A DNA stretch of 42,782 nt from Paludibacteraceae bacterium (GTDB taxonomy: Bacteria; Bacteroidota; Bacteroidia; Bacteroidales; Paludibacteraceae), in NCBI GenBank assembly GCA_017938155.1, contig JAGBCD010000022.1, forward strand, positions 1 through 42,782. Reading direction: 5' to 3'. Both the position numbers and the translations under genes were made by a program. This document shows, in pieces, positions 1 through 8,545 of this stretch. Position 1 is the stretch's first letter. Each line of letters starts with the position of its first letter. A model generated the notes under the pieces. That model worked only from the letters and a program-made list of their open reading frames with translations. It did no database searches and was not told where the DNA came from.

Positions 1-1
1 A

Positions 2-148
2 ATGACTGCTACTATCCAAGCAGGTCCTTCAACAAGTCTTGAAGAGAACAACGTTCAAAATGATATTATCAAGTTCTATCAAAACGGACAAGTATATATC
101 ATGGTTAACGGTGTTGTTTACAACGTAATGGGACAAATGGTAAAGTAA
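2..148 (+). CDS. C-terminal end of a probable secreted protein (partial)
   Basis: An open frame enters from the left edge and stops at 146-148, giving 48 residues. The tail reads FYQNGQVYIMVNGVVYNVMG followed by QMVK. A hydrophobic 'NGQVYI' strand, then 'YNVMGQ', then a terminal lysine resembles the short C-terminal tails of Bacteroidales proteins exported by the type IX secretion system (type A sorting-domain-like). This rests on resemblance of the tail only; the functional domain lies outside the window and cannot be named. A strong terminator follows 27 bases after the stop, so this is the last gene of its transcript. Confidence 0.55.
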   Translation: MTATIQAGPSTSLEENNVQNDIIKFYQNGQVYIMVNGVVYNVMGQMVK

Positions 149-174
149 TCAGATAATACGGATATAAAAGAAGG

Positions 175-202
175 AGGGACTCATGAGAATGAGTCCCTTT
201 CT
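175..202 (+). terminator. Intrinsic terminator after the partial first gene
   Basis: A perfect 10-bp stem (175-184 with 189-198, AGGGACTCAT / ATGAGTCCCT) with a GAGA loop is followed by a T-rich stretch (TTTCTTTA). It ends the transcript of the upstream partial gene. The remaining bases to 272 show nothing recognisable. Confidence 0.85.
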
Positions 203-272
203 TTATGATACTGAACTTAGGATTGCAAACATGCATAGAGAATCACCTCTCTTTCATGCGGAGAACTGCTAA

Positions 273-872
273 TTACCATCTTTCTTCAATGATAGCGATT
301 GCGTACCCTTTGTTTAGGTTGATAATAGAACGAGTAGCATATTGATTGGAATGCCTAAGTGGTGCCAATATATCACGAATATTCTCTTGAATGCCAGTAC
401 CAATACATTTGACCATTGCTTCTTTGAGGCACCAATGGGATATAAAACTGGCATTTGGATATGGAGCATTTTTTATTGTCTTTTGTTCTTCTTGGTTCAT
501 CGTACGTTCGATCAGTCCATCTCCTCGTGTGCGAATACTTTCGATATCAATGCCTATAGGGTGTTCGGACATAGCAACTGCAATACCTTGTTTGCAATGA
601 CTAATACTAAAATGCATGCCACCTTCTATATAGGGTTTCCCATATGGGTTGTATTGCCATTGTTCAAAGGCTATAATATTGGCCTCTGTATATGGATGAT
701 AACGCCACCAAAGCTCTTGCAACATAAGATAAGACTTGAGTGTAACATACTGTCCGAAAATATGGTTATAAGATAATGCTTTTGTACGTCTTTGTTCGCT
801 AACCAATGGCAACATTAGAGCAACTTGAGCTGCTGTACATTCGGACATATTATCAAACACTTCGTAATGCAT
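273..872 (-). CDS. 4'-phosphopantetheinyl transferase superfamily protein (Sfp/AcpT-like)
   Basis: This enzyme would transfer the phosphopantetheine arm of CoA to a serine of acyl or peptidyl carrier proteins in the cytoplasm. Three family motifs are visible: FSISHC, IGIDIES (magnesium-binding Asp and Glu) and WCLKEAMVK (the W-x-x-K-E-A-x-x-K motif). I place the start at 872 (MHYEVFDN), giving 199 residues. An in-frame ATG at 917 lies upstream of a clear promoter -7 element (891-898), so it would not be in the mRNA. Length is in the usual range for the Sfp type. It is divergent from the membrane protein at 990 and appears monocistronic. No carrier-protein cluster is nearby, so the substrate cannot be assigned. 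Confidence 0.88.
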   Translation of the reverse strand: MHYEVFDNMSECTAAQVALMLPLVSEQRRTKALSYNHIFGQYVTLKSYLMLQELWWRYHPYTEANIIAFEQWQYNPYGKPYIEGGMHFSISHCKQGIAVAMSEHPIGIDIESIRTRGDGLIERTMNQEEQKTIKNAPYPNASFISHWCLKEAMVKCIGTGIQENIRDILAPLRHSNQYATRSIINLNKGYAIAIIEERW

Positions 873-890
873 ACACTTAAAATAATGGTA

Positions 891-922
891 CAAATGTACT
901 ACAAATAATTGAATCAAACAAA
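891..922 (-). promoter_or_regulatory. Promoter of the phosphopantetheinyl transferase gene
   Basis: On the minus strand, TACATTTG (891-898) matches the Bacteroidota -7 consensus TAnnTTTG. A TTTG sits at 919-922, 20 bases upstream, as the -33 element. Transcription would begin near 886, leaving a leader of about 15 bases before the ATG at 872. Confidence 0.75.
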
Positions 923-937
923 TTAGTTAACCAGATA

Positions 938-968
938 TTGCATGGTTCGTAAAATTATACTACCTTTG
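938..968 (+). promoter_or_regulatory. Promoter of the Gate-domain membrane protein gene
   Basis: TACCTTTG at 961-968 is a perfect -7 element and TTG at 938-940 lies 20 bases upstream. It is back to back with the minus-strand promoter at 891-922. It lies downstream of the longest in-frame ATG (942), which rules that start out. Confidence 0.82.
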
Positions 969-989
969 CGCGAATATTTTAATGATACC

Positions 990-2162
990 ATGATTATGAG
1001 ACGGTCAGCCAATAGAATCTTCTCTAAATTAAAATCGCATAACATAAGAAACATTATTGAACCGATAAGTTTCCTATTAGTCTTTTTTCTTATTTTTGGT
1101 CTATTAGCACATCGTATGGGGCTAAGCAACATGCTGAATACCATCATGCAAACAGCCTACAAGCTCCTAATTGATACTGTTTTGTTTTTGATGGGAATAA
1201 CGGTATTGAGTGGTGCTTTGGGTAAATTATTAGTGGAATTTGGAGTCGTGCGCATGCTTGAGAAATTACTTCGTCCATTCATTAAACCTATCTTTGGACT
1301 ACCAGGTGTAGCTGCATTAGGAGCGATTATTACTTTTCTCAGTGACAATCCTGCAATCATTTCCTTGGCCAAAGATAAGCAGTTTGGGCAATATTTTCGT
1401 AAATACCAATTAGTATCGCTTACTAATTTTGGTACAGCATTTGGCATGGGGCTTATAGTGATTGTATTTATGATTTCACTTGGGTATGGGAAAGGAGCCA
1501 TGGTCGGATTGTTGGGTGCTATTGCAGGGTGTGTCATTTCTACTCGTATAATGCAATATCTCACCTTGAGGATCTATCCAAATTTCAAAATTGAAAATGC
1601 ATATCCAGAAGATATACATGAAGATACAAAAACTATTTCAAGTAAAGATAGCATCTTTATTCGCGCACTAAATGCTATCTTGGATGGTGGAAAAGTAGGA
1701 GTAGATTTGGGCCTTGCTATCATACCTGGTGTATTGGTGATTTCTACAGCAGTTATGATGATGACTTTTGGTCCTTCAGGAGATGATGGTAGTTATATTG
1801 GCGCAGCTTATGAAGGTGTACCTCTTCTCCCCTATTTAGCAGAAAAATTAGATTGGTTGTTTGAACTACTTTTTGGTTTCCGTCATCCAGAGTTGATAAG
1901 TTTTCCAATCACAGCATTAGGTGCTGTAGGAGCAGCGTTAGGTTTATTACCTGAATTTGGTACAAGAGGGATGCTTGACACCAATACAATAGCGGTATTT
2001 ACTGCTATCGGAATGTGTTGGAGTGGATATTTGAGCACACATACCGCCATGCTTGATACATTAGGCTACCGTAAATTGACTGGAAAAGCAATTTTTGCAC
2101 ATACGATAGGTGGTTTATGTGCTGGAATATTTGCCCATCTATTATGTCTAATATTCTTTTGA
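990..2162 (+). CDS. Nucleoside-recognition (Gate) domain membrane protein, CD0519/CD1768-like
   Basis: A polytopic inner-membrane protein of about 390 residues with hydrophobic segments throughout. It resembles the nucleoside-recognition/Gate-domain family annotated as CD0519/CD1768 in Firmicutes. Conserved-looking stretches include FLSDNPAIISLAKDK, LTNFGTAFGMGL and a C-terminal WSGYLSTHTAMLD. The substrate of this family is not established; transport of a small solute is likely but unproven. The start is taken at 990 (a second ATG is at 996) because the promoter -7 element ends at 968; the longer frame from 942 would start inside the promoter. It is followed by a separate promoter for ppdK, so it is probably monocistronic. 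Confidence 0.72.
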   Translation: MIMRRSANRIFSKLKSHNIRNIIEPISFLLVFFLIFGLLAHRMGLSNMLNTIMQTAYKLLIDTVLFLMGITVLSGALGKLLVEFGVVRMLEKLLRPFIKPIFGLPGVAALGAIITFLSDNPAIISLAKDKQFGQYFRKYQLVSLTNFGTAFGMGLIVIVFMISLGYGKGAMVGLLGAIAGCVISTRIMQYLTLRIYPNFKIENAYPEDIHEDTKTISSKDSIFIRALNAILDGGKVGVDLGLAIIPGVLVISTAVMMMTFGPSGDDGSYIGAAYEGVPLLPYLAEKLDWLFELLFGFRHPELISFPITALGAVGAALGLLPEFGTRGMLDTNTIAVFTAIGMCWSGYLSTHTAMLDTLGYRKLTGKAIFAHTIGGLCAGIFAHLLCLIFF

Positions 2163-2205
2163 TAAGAATTTATGACAAATATTTTCATATTTCAAAAAAA
2201 AGTAT

Positions 2206-2213
2206 TATTTTTG
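2206..2213 (+). promoter_or_regulatory. Probable -7 element of ppdK
   Basis: TATTTTTG fits TAnnTTTG and lies 57 bases before the ppdK ATG. No convincing TTG is seen at the -33 position, so this is weaker than the other promoters in the window. Confidence 0.5.
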
Positions 2214-2270
2214 TCGGTTGAAATCGGATAAAGAAATTTAAGTATTAACTATTAAACATAAAATTTCCAA

Positions 2271-4997
2271 ATGGACAACAAAAAACGTGTTTACACCTTC
2301 GGAAATGGACAAGCTGAAGGCAATGCCCAAATGAGAGAAATTTTGGGTGGAAAAGGCGCGAACCTCGCAGAAATGAATCTTGTGGGAGTACCAGTGCCTC
2401 CAGGTTTTACTATTATTACAGATGTATGTAACGAGTACTATAAACTTGGTCAAGAGAAGATAGTTGAAATTCTTGAACAAGAAGTAAAAGCAGCTGTCGC
2501 TCATATTGAGAGTTTGATGAATAACACATTTGGCGATCCAAAGAACCCACTTTTGGTAAGTGTTCGTTCAGGTGCTCGCGCATCCATGCCAGGTATGATG
2601 GATACAATTCTTAACCTTGGTTTGAATGATGAAGTAGCTGCAGGTCTTGTAGAAAAAACAGGTAATCCACACTTTGTATATGATAGTTATCGTCGTTTCG
2701 TACAAATGTATGGTGACGTTGTTCTTGGTATGAAACCTGTGAACAAAGAAGACATGGATCCATTTGAGGCTATCATTGAAGAAATCAAAGAGATTCGTGG
2801 TATAAAGTTGGATAAAGATTTGACTGTTGATGAACTCAAGTTACTTGTGGCTCGTTTCAAAACAGCTATCAAAGATCAAACAGGTCATGATTTCCCTACC
2901 AACCCAGTTGAACAACTATGGGGTGCTATATGTGCAGTATTCCGTTCATGGATGAATGAGCGCGCTATTCTCTATCGTAAGATGGAAGGTATTCCAGACG
3001 AATGGGGAACCGCAGTTACAGTACAATCGATGGTATTTGGTAACATGGGTGAAACATCAGCAACAGGTGTATGCTTTAGCCGTGATGCTGCAACAGGTGA
3101 AAATATCTTCAATGGTGAATATCTTGTGAATGCACAAGGTGAAGACGTTGTTGCTGGTATTCGTACTCCACAACAGATCACTATCGAAGGAAGTAGACGT
3201 TGGGCTGCATTACAAGGTATAGAAGAAGCAGAAAGAGCTGCTAAATATCCTTCTATGGAAGAGGCTATGCCTGCATTATACAACGAACTGAATAGCATTC
3301 AACAGAAACTTGAGAACCACTATAAAGATATGCAAGATATGGAGTTCACCGTACAAGAAGGTAAACTATGGTTCTTGCAAACTCGTAATGGTAAACGTAC
3401 AGGTACCGCGATGGTTAAGATTGCTATGGACCTCGTCCATGAAGGTATGATAGACGAGAAGACTGCAATTATGCGTTGCGAACCTCAGAAGTTGGATGAA
3501 CTACTCCACCCTGTATTTGACAAAACAGCTCTCAAACAAGCTAAAGTGATTACTCAAGGTCTTCCTGCAAGTCCTGGTGCTGCTTGTGGACAAATCGTAT
3601 TCCATGCGGATGATGCTCAAGAATGGCACAATGATGGTCATAAAGTAATCATGGTACGTATTGAGACAAGTCCAGAAGATTTGGCAGGTATGTCAGCAGC
3701 AGAAGGTATCTTGACTGCACGTGGTGGTATGACTTCACACGCTGCTGTTGTAGCGCGTGGTATGGGTAAGTGCTGCGTTTCAGGTGCGGGTGCTATCATT
3801 GTTGACTACAAAGCTAAAACATTGACTATTGAGGGTGTTACATACAAAGAAGGTGACTATATCTCATTAAATGGTTCTACAGGACAAGTATATGCAGGAC
3901 AAATTCCTACTAAGGCTGCAGAGTTGAGTGGTGATTTCAAAGAATTGATGGATCTCTGCGACAAATATACTCGTTTGCAAGTACGTACCAATGCAGATAC
4001 CCCACATGATGCGCAAGTAGCAAGAGCATTTGGTGCTAAAGGTATTGGTTTGACTCGTACTGAGCATATGTTCTTCGAAGATAAGAAGATTGTTGCTATG
4101 CGTGAAATGATTCTTTCTAAGGACGCTGAAGGTCGTGAGAAAGCATTGGCGAAACTTTTACCATTCCAAAAAGCTGACTTCAAGGGAATCCTTGAGGCTA
4201 TGGATGGTTGTCCTGTAAATATTCGTCTCCTTGATCCTCCATTACATGAGTTTGTTCCACATGATTTGGCAGGACAAGAGATCATGGCAAAAGAAATGGG
4301 TGTAAGCATCAAAGAGATTCAACAACGTGTTGCATCTTTGGCAGAAAACAATCCAATGTTAGGACATCGTGGTTGCCGTCTTGGTATTACTTTCCCAGAG
4401 ATTACCGCTATGCAAACAAGAGCTATCTTGAGTGCAGCTTGCGAACTAAAGAAGGAAGGTAAAAAACCAATGCCAGAAATCATGGTTCCATTGATCGGTA
4501 TTCTCCATGAGTTCCACCAACAAAAAGAAATCATTGAAGGTGTAGCTAAAGAAGTATTTGCAGAGTATGGAATAGAAGTAGAGTACGAAATAGGTACTAT
4601 GATAGAAATTCCACGTGCTGCTCTAACAGCAGACCGCATTGCAACAGAAGCACAATACTTCTCATTCGGTACGAACGACCTAACACAAATGACCTTCGGT
4701 TATAGTCGTGATGATATTGCTTCATTCTTGCCTACCTACTTAGAAAAGAAGATTTTGAAAGTAGATCCATTCCAAGTACTTGACCAAAATGGTGTTGGAC
4801 AATTGATCACAATGGCAGTAGAAAAAGGTCGTGCAGTTCGTCCAGGATTACGTACAGGTATTTGTGGTGAACATGGCGGTGAACCAAGTTCTGTGAAGTT
4901 CTGCGCTAAAGTTGGTATGAACTACGCATCATGCTCTCCATTCCGTGTTCCTATTGCACGTTTGGCTGCTGCACAAGCTGCTGTAGAAGAAAAGTAA
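2271..4997 (+). CDS. ppdK: Pyruvate, phosphate dikinase
   Basis: It interconverts pyruvate + ATP + phosphate and phosphoenolpyruvate + AMP + pyrophosphate in the cytoplasm, linking glycolysis and gluconeogenesis. It is 908 residues, the normal length for the family. In order: the N-terminal ATP-grasp nucleotide-binding domain (GGKGANLAEM near the start, VSVRSGARASMPGMMDT), the swivelling phosphohistidine domain with GGMTSHAAVVARGMGKCC and catalytic His490, and the C-terminal PEP/pyruvate barrel (GLTRTEHMF, FSFGTNDLTQ) with the catalytic cysteine C865 in GICGEHGG. All key residues are present. It has its own promoter upstream and a strong terminator downstream, so it is a single-gene unit. Codon use is regular and looks highly expressed. 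Confidence 0.98.
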   Translation: MDNKKRVYTFGNGQAEGNAQMREILGGKGANLAEMNLVGVPVPPGFTIITDVCNEYYKLGQEKIVEILEQEVKAAVAHIESLMNNTFGDPKNPLLVSVRSGARASMPGMMDTILNLGLNDEVAAGLVEKTGNPHFVYDSYRRFVQMYGDVVLGMKPVNKEDMDPFEAIIEEIKEIRGIKLDKDLTVDELKLLVARFKTAIKDQTGHDFPTNPVEQLWGAICAVFRSWMNERAILYRKMEGIPDEWGTAVTVQSMVFGNMGETSATGVCFSRDAATGENIFNGEYLVNAQGEDVVAGIRTPQQITIEGSRRWAALQGIEEAERAAKYPSMEEAMPALYNELNSIQQKLENHYKDMQDMEFTVQEGKLWFLQTRNGKRTGTAMVKIAMDLVHEGMIDEKTAIMRCEPQKLDELLHPVFDKTALKQAKVITQGLPASPGAACGQIVFHADDAQEWHNDGHKVIMVRIETSPEDLAGMSAAEGILTARGGMTSHAAVVARGMGKCCVSGAGAIIVDYKAKTLTIEGVTYKEGDYISLNGSTGQVYAGQIPTKAAELSGDFKELMDLCDKYTRLQVRTNADTPHDAQVARAFGAKGIGLTRTEHMFFEDKKIVAMREMILSKDAEGREKALAKLLPFQKADFKGILEAMDGCPVNIRLLDPPLHEFVPHDLAGQEIMAKEMGVSIKEIQQRVASLAENNPMLGHRGCRLGITFPEITAMQTRAILSAACELKKEGKKPMPEIMVPLIGILHEFHQQKEIIEGVAKEVFAEYGIEVEYEIGTMIEIPRAALTADRIATEAQYFSFGTNDLTQMTFGYSRDDIASFLPTYLEKKILKVDPFQVLDQNGVGQLITMAVEKGRAVRPGLRTGICGEHGGEPSSVKFCAKVGMNYASCSPFRVPIARLAAAQAAVEEK

Positions 4998-5014
4998 TAA
5001 ACTTACATATAAAG

Positions 5015-5048
5015 AAGTGAGTCAACCTAAAAGTTGACTCACTTTTTT
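5015..5048 (+). terminator. Intrinsic terminator of ppdK
   Basis: A perfect 12-bp stem (5015-5026 with 5033-5044, core GTGAGTCAAC / GTTGACTCAC) with a 6-base loop is followed by a run of T. The bases to 5155 hold nothing else I recognise. Confidence 0.9.
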
Positions 5049-5155
5049 ATAGACCAGTATAACTCTCTCTCTTAATAGATGTTCCTTTGGCATTCATTGA
5101 TAGAGACTGAAAAGAAACACATAGCAACGAATAAACAAATTCTATAATGCCCAGT

Positions 5156-6523
5156 CTAAATACTGAGTGATTTGTAGAATTCAGTCACTGCTACAATACC
5201 TTTTTCCCACACCTCCAAATCCATATTCTCATTGGGAGAATGAATGGCATTGGACTCTAAGCCGAATCCCATTAGAATAGTTTTTACTCCTAAAATCTTT
5301 TCAAAATCAGAAATAATAGGAATACTACCTCCACGACGTGCAGCTATAGGACGCACTCCAAATGCTTTGGTAAATCCTATTTCTGCAGCTTTGTAAGCAG
5401 GTAAATCAATAGGACAAACATATCCTTGTCCCCCATGCATAGGAGTAACTTTGACACGTACTCCCTTAGGTGCAATTGATTGGATATATGATGCAAACAT
5501 CTCACTGATTTTTTCATGGTCTTGGTTAGCCACCAAACGACAACTTACTTTGGCATAAGCTTTGGAAGGTAGAACTGTTTTACTTCCTTCTCCAATATAA
5601 CCTCCCCATATACCACAAACATCAAACGATGGACGACAAGAGTTGCGTTCCAATGTACTATAGCCTACTTCCCCCCACTCTGCATCAATATCAATGGATT
5701 GGTTGTAGTTCTGTTGTGAAAAAGGAATACTTGCTATCATTTGGCGCTCTTCATCGGATAGAGGCAATACATCATCGTAGAAATGAGGAATAGTAATGCG
5801 TCCATTTTGATCCACTACTTGTGATAACATTTCACATAAAGCATTTATAGGGTTCTTGACAGCTCCACCAAAGTGACCACTATGCAAATCTCGATTCGGC
5901 CCCGTAACTTCTATCTCCCAATATGCTAACCCCCGTAAACCGGTTGTGATGGAAGGGGTTGACTTGCCTATCATTGATGTGTCGCTTACTAAGATGATAT
6001 CCGAACGTAATAAGTCTTTATGTTGCATGATGAAGGGAGTAAGGTTTGGACTACCAATCTCTTCCTCTCCCTCAAAGATAAATTTAACATTGCATTTCAT
6101 CAAGCCTTCTTTGACAAGGTATTCAAAAGCCTTGACTTGTATCATGGCTTGTCCCTTATCATCATCTGCTCCACGTGCATATAAGCGTCCATCACGAATA
6201 TCTGGTTCCCATGGATTTGAATGCCACAAATCTATAGGTTCTACAGGCATAACATCATAATGAGAATAAACCAAGACGGTAGGAGTATTGGTATCCGCAT
6301 TAGGATAGTTGTATTCGGCATAAACAAAAGGATTTCCCTCACTTAACATCACTTCTGCATGCATTACTCCAGATGATAATAATAATTCTTTCCATCGATG
6401 AGCACAACGATGCATATCTTCTCGATGTTCCTCTTGACAACTAACAGAAGGGATACGTATTAGACTCGCCCATTCGTCCATAAAACGAGCACGATGCTGC
6501 GCAATGTATTCATAAATGTCCAT
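5156..6523 (-). CDS. M20/M25/M40 family metallo-dipeptidase
   Basis: A cytoplasmic di-zinc peptidase of 455 residues, probably cleaving dipeptides. M20 signatures are present in order: VYSHYDVMPV (metal His and Asp), RGADDDKGQ (bridging Asp), FEGEEEIGSPN (catalytic Glu and metal Glu), VSDTSM (metal Asp), the dimerisation-lid region DLHSGHFGGAV, and a C-terminal ESNAIHSPNENM with the last metal His. No signal peptide is present. The start at 6523 (MDIYEYIAQHRARF) fits the family and lies about 40 bases from a consensus promoter. It is convergent with ppdK and appears monocistronic. The exact peptide specificity cannot be read from the sequence. Confidence 0.92.
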   Translation of the reverse strand: MDIYEYIAQHRARFMDEWASLIRIPSVSCQEEHREDMHRCAHRWKELLLSSGVMHAEVMLSEGNPFVYAEYNYPNADTNTPTVLVYSHYDVMPVEPIDLWHSNPWEPDIRDGRLYARGADDDKGQAMIQVKAFEYLVKEGLMKCNVKFIFEGEEEIGSPNLTPFIMQHKDLLRSDIILVSDTSMIGKSTPSITTGLRGLAYWEIEVTGPNRDLHSGHFGGAVKNPINALCEMLSQVVDQNGRITIPHFYDDVLPLSDEERQMIASIPFSQQNYNQSIDIDAEWGEVGYSTLERNSCRPSFDVCGIWGGYIGEGSKTVLPSKAYAKVSCRLVANQDHEKISEMFASYIQSIAPKGVRVKVTPMHGGQGYVCPIDLPAYKAAEIGFTKAFGVRPIAARRGGSIPIISDFEKILGVKTILMGFGLESNAIHSPNENMDLEVWEKGIVAVTEFYKSLSI

Positions 6524-6566
6524 GACTATATAGATTTAATGATAAAACAAACGTGTATATCTGATG

Positions 6567-6597
6567 CAAAGATAGTTTATTTTTATCGGATATGCAA
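6567..6597 (-). promoter_or_regulatory. Promoter of the M20 dipeptidase gene
   Basis: On the minus strand, TATCTTTG (6567-6574) is a perfect -7 element and TTG (6595-6597) lies 20 bases upstream. The predicted transcription start is near 6562. Confidence 0.82.
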
Positions 6598-6744
6598 ATT
6601 ATCAATGGGAAGAGAAGAATATATTTTTTTCACTAATGTCAACTAAAAACAAGGAACGTTAATATAAAACAAAAATTATTAAAAAATAATCGAATTTTTA
6701 CACTCGTGATATTTTTTGAAAAATAAATTACTTAAAAATCGTTT

Positions 6745-6760
6745 TGGCATATAATTTGAT
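6745..6760 (+). promoter_or_regulatory. Sigma-54-like promoter of hsp20 (tentative)
   Basis: TGGCA (6745-6749), six bases, then TTG (6756-6758) followed by AT reproduces the spacing of a -24/-12 promoter (TGGCA-N6-TTGCW). The usual C at -12 is A. No TAnnTTTG element with correct spacing is visible between 6600 and 6846. The start would be near 6771, giving a leader of about 76 bases. The rest of this 320-base gap is AT-rich without a clear feature. Confidence 0.4.
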
Positions 6761-6846
6761 TATCTACCTATACAGGACTTCATTGGAAGGAATCTATAAT
6801 GAGAGATTTGCCATTAAGTCTAAACCTAACTTAAAATTTTATTATT

Positions 6847-7281
6847 ATGTTACCATCTATTAAACGGGTTGACCAAGATTGGTTACCAACCATTTTCAAC
6901 GATTTTTTTAATCACGGATTGTTCCCCACACATTTCAACTCCCTTACTTCTCCTGCCATCAACATCAAAGAATCAGACAAGATGTTTGAAATTGATATGG
7001 CAGTTCCTGGTATGACGAAAGATGACTTTAAGGTACAAGTAACAGAACACAACTTACTGCACATTTCTGTTCAGAAAAAAGATGAGAAGCAAGATGAAGA
7101 GCAAACATGTAAATATCTTCGTAAAGATTTTAGTTACATGAAGTTTGAACAAACATTATCTTTACCAGAAAATGTGGATGTAAATACTATCAAGGCAAAA
7201 GTATGCTATGGTGTATTGCATATTCAAATCCCTAAGATAGCAAACGTATCAAAAGAAGTGAAGGCAATAGAAATACAATAA
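6847..7281 (+). CDS. Small heat shock protein, Hsp20/alpha-crystallin family
   Basis: A 144-residue ATP-independent holdase that binds unfolding proteins in the cytoplasm. The alpha-crystallin domain occupies roughly residues 35-125: it opens with PAINIKESDKMFEIDMAVPG, carries the family's A-x-x-x-G-x-L core as AKVCYGVLHIQIPK, and ends in a short C-terminal extension (VKAIEIQ) with an I-x-I-like tail. The short aromatic N-terminal arm (FNDFFNHGLFP) is typical. It is monocistronic: separate upstream region and its own terminator. The upstream region lacks the ordinary promoter and has a sigma-54-like one, which would suit stress-controlled expression, though this is inference. Confidence 0.95.
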   Translation: MLPSIKRVDQDWLPTIFNDFFNHGLFPTHFNSLTSPAINIKESDKMFEIDMAVPGMTKDDFKVQVTEHNLLHISVQKKDEKQDEEQTCKYLRKDFSYMKFEQTLSLPENVDVNTIKAKVCYGVLHIQIPKIANVSKEVKAIEIQ

Positions 7282-7334
7282 TATCCATCCTCGCATGACA
7301 TGAGGATAGAGATGAGTAAAGAGTACTTTTTTCG

Positions 7335-7362
7335 GGGCTGTATGAGGAATACAGCCCTTTTT
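7335..7362 (+). terminator. Intrinsic terminator of hsp20
   Basis: A 9-bp perfect stem GGGCTGTAT / ATACAGCCC (7335-7343 with 7349-7357), 5-base loop, then TTTTT. Confidence 0.88.
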
Positions 7363-7421
7363 AAGTTGATATGTTTAGTCAAATAATTACATTAGGTGTG
7401 TGAAGTTTGATAAAAATTTAT

Positions 7422-7429
7422 TACCTTTG
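7422..7429 (+). promoter_or_regulatory. -7 element of rlmN, almost touching the start codon
   Basis: TACCTTTG is a perfect -7 element and only four bases (CAGC) separate it from the ATG at 7434. Since transcription starts about 4-6 bases after this element in Bacteroidota, the mRNA would be leaderless or nearly so. No TTG is seen at the ideal -33 position. Confidence 0.7.
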
Positions 7430-7433
7430 CAGC

Positions 7434-8486
7434 ATGGATACATTGCTTGGAAAAAATCTTGAAGAATTGCAACAAATCTCGCTTGCATTAGGTTTGCCTA
7501 AGTTTACAGGCAAACAACTTGCAGAGTGGTTGTATGTACGTCGTGTAACGTCTTTTGATGAAATGACAAATATATCACAAAAAGGACGTGATTTGCTTGG
7601 TGCACACTATTCTATTGGCCGTCATAAACCAGCGGCAGAAGCAATATCCAAAGATGGTACAAAGAAGTACCTATTTTCCATCCATCCAGTATCTTCATCC
7701 ACTCCTCAATATATTGAGTCAGTTTTTATTCCAGAGGAAGATAGAGCCACTTTATGCGTAAGTACACAAGCCGGCTGCAAAATGGGGTGTAAATTTTGCA
7801 TGACAGGGACATTAGGTTTTCATGGTCATTTATCCACTTCAGACATTTTGAACCAAATATTTTCTATTCCTGATGCTCACAAATTGACAAATATCGTATA
7901 TATGGGTGAAGGTGAACCTATGGATAATTATGAACATGTCATGAAATCGCTACGCGTTATGACAAGTACATGGGGATGTGGTTGGTCACCTAAACGTATC
8001 ACCGTATCATCCGTTGGCATAACGCCTAAACTGAAGTATTATATTGAGGAATGTGAATGTCATTTAGCCATCTCTCTACATAATCCGTTTAGTATAGAAC
8101 GAAAAGAAATTATGCCTATTGAAAAAATGTATAATCTACCACAACTCATCTCAATGCTTAAGCAGTATGATTGGCAACATCAAAGACGTTTGACGTTTGA
8201 ATATATATGCTGGGAGGGAGTGAATGATACACCTAAGCATGCTAATGAGTTGCTACGTTTATTAAAAGGACTTGAGTGTCGAATCAATCTTATTCGGTTT
8301 CATGCTTCACCTACCCCAACAACCAACGAACAAAACTCTATAACCCATTATTCTTCCAATGAGCAACAGATGGAATGGTTTCGAGATTACCTAAGTTCTA
8401 AAGGTATTTCAACTACTATACGTAAGAGTCGTGGTGAAGATATTTTGGCAGCATGCGGAATGTTGGTCAATTCACTGCGTGAATGA
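7434..8486 (+). CDS. rlmN: Dual-specificity RNA methyltransferase RlmN
   Basis: A radical-SAM enzyme that methylates C2 of A2503 in 23S rRNA and A37 in some tRNAs. It is 350 residues from the chosen start. The CxxxCxxC cluster motif is C115-C119-C122 (CKMGCKFC), followed by MTGTLGFHG. GEGEPMDNY follows, and the C-terminal methyl-accepting cysteine C341 lies in AACGML. The start at 7434 (MDTLLGKNLEELQ) fits the family; a TTG at 7407 in the same frame lies upstream of the promoter. It stands alone between hsp20 and a bidirectional terminator. The very short or absent leader is the notable regulatory feature. Confidence 0.96.
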   Translation: MDTLLGKNLEELQQISLALGLPKFTGKQLAEWLYVRRVTSFDEMTNISQKGRDLLGAHYSIGRHKPAAEAISKDGTKKYLFSIHPVSSSTPQYIESVFIPEEDRATLCVSTQAGCKMGCKFCMTGTLGFHGHLSTSDILNQIFSIPDAHKLTNIVYMGEGEPMDNYEHVMKSLRVMTSTWGCGWSPKRITVSSVGITPKLKYYIEECECHLAISLHNPFSIERKEIMPIEKMYNLPQLISMLKQYDWQHQRRLTFEYICWEGVNDTPKHANELLRLLKGLECRINLIRFHASPTPTTNEQNSITHYSSNEQQMEWFRDYLSSKGISTTIRKSRGEDILAACGMLVNSLRE

Positions 8487-8506
8487 AACCAGATATGATA
8501 AATAAT

Positions 8507-8536
8507 AAGAGGAACTGATGCATTCAGTTCCTCTTT
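8507..8536 (+). terminator. Bidirectional terminator between rlmN and mscS
   Basis: A 12-bp stem, core GAGGAACTGA / TCAGTTCCTC (8507-8518 with 8524-8535), 5-base loop. A-rich sequence on the left and T-rich on the right allow it to serve both convergent genes; it ends 10 bases before the mscS stop. Confidence 0.85.
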
Positions 8537-8545
8537 ATTATCACT

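Noticed and set aside
873-917. Longer N-terminus of the phosphopantetheinyl transferase
   Set aside because: The promoter -7 element at 891-898 lies inside the extension; start at 872 gives the normal family length.
942-989. Longer N-terminus of the Gate-domain membrane protein from the ATG at 942
   Set aside because: A perfect promoter -7 element lies at 961-968, inside this extension, so it is not transcribed from that promoter.
7407-7433. TTG start for rlmN at 7407
   Set aside because: It falls upstream of the promoter, and the family N-terminus begins at the ATG at 7434.
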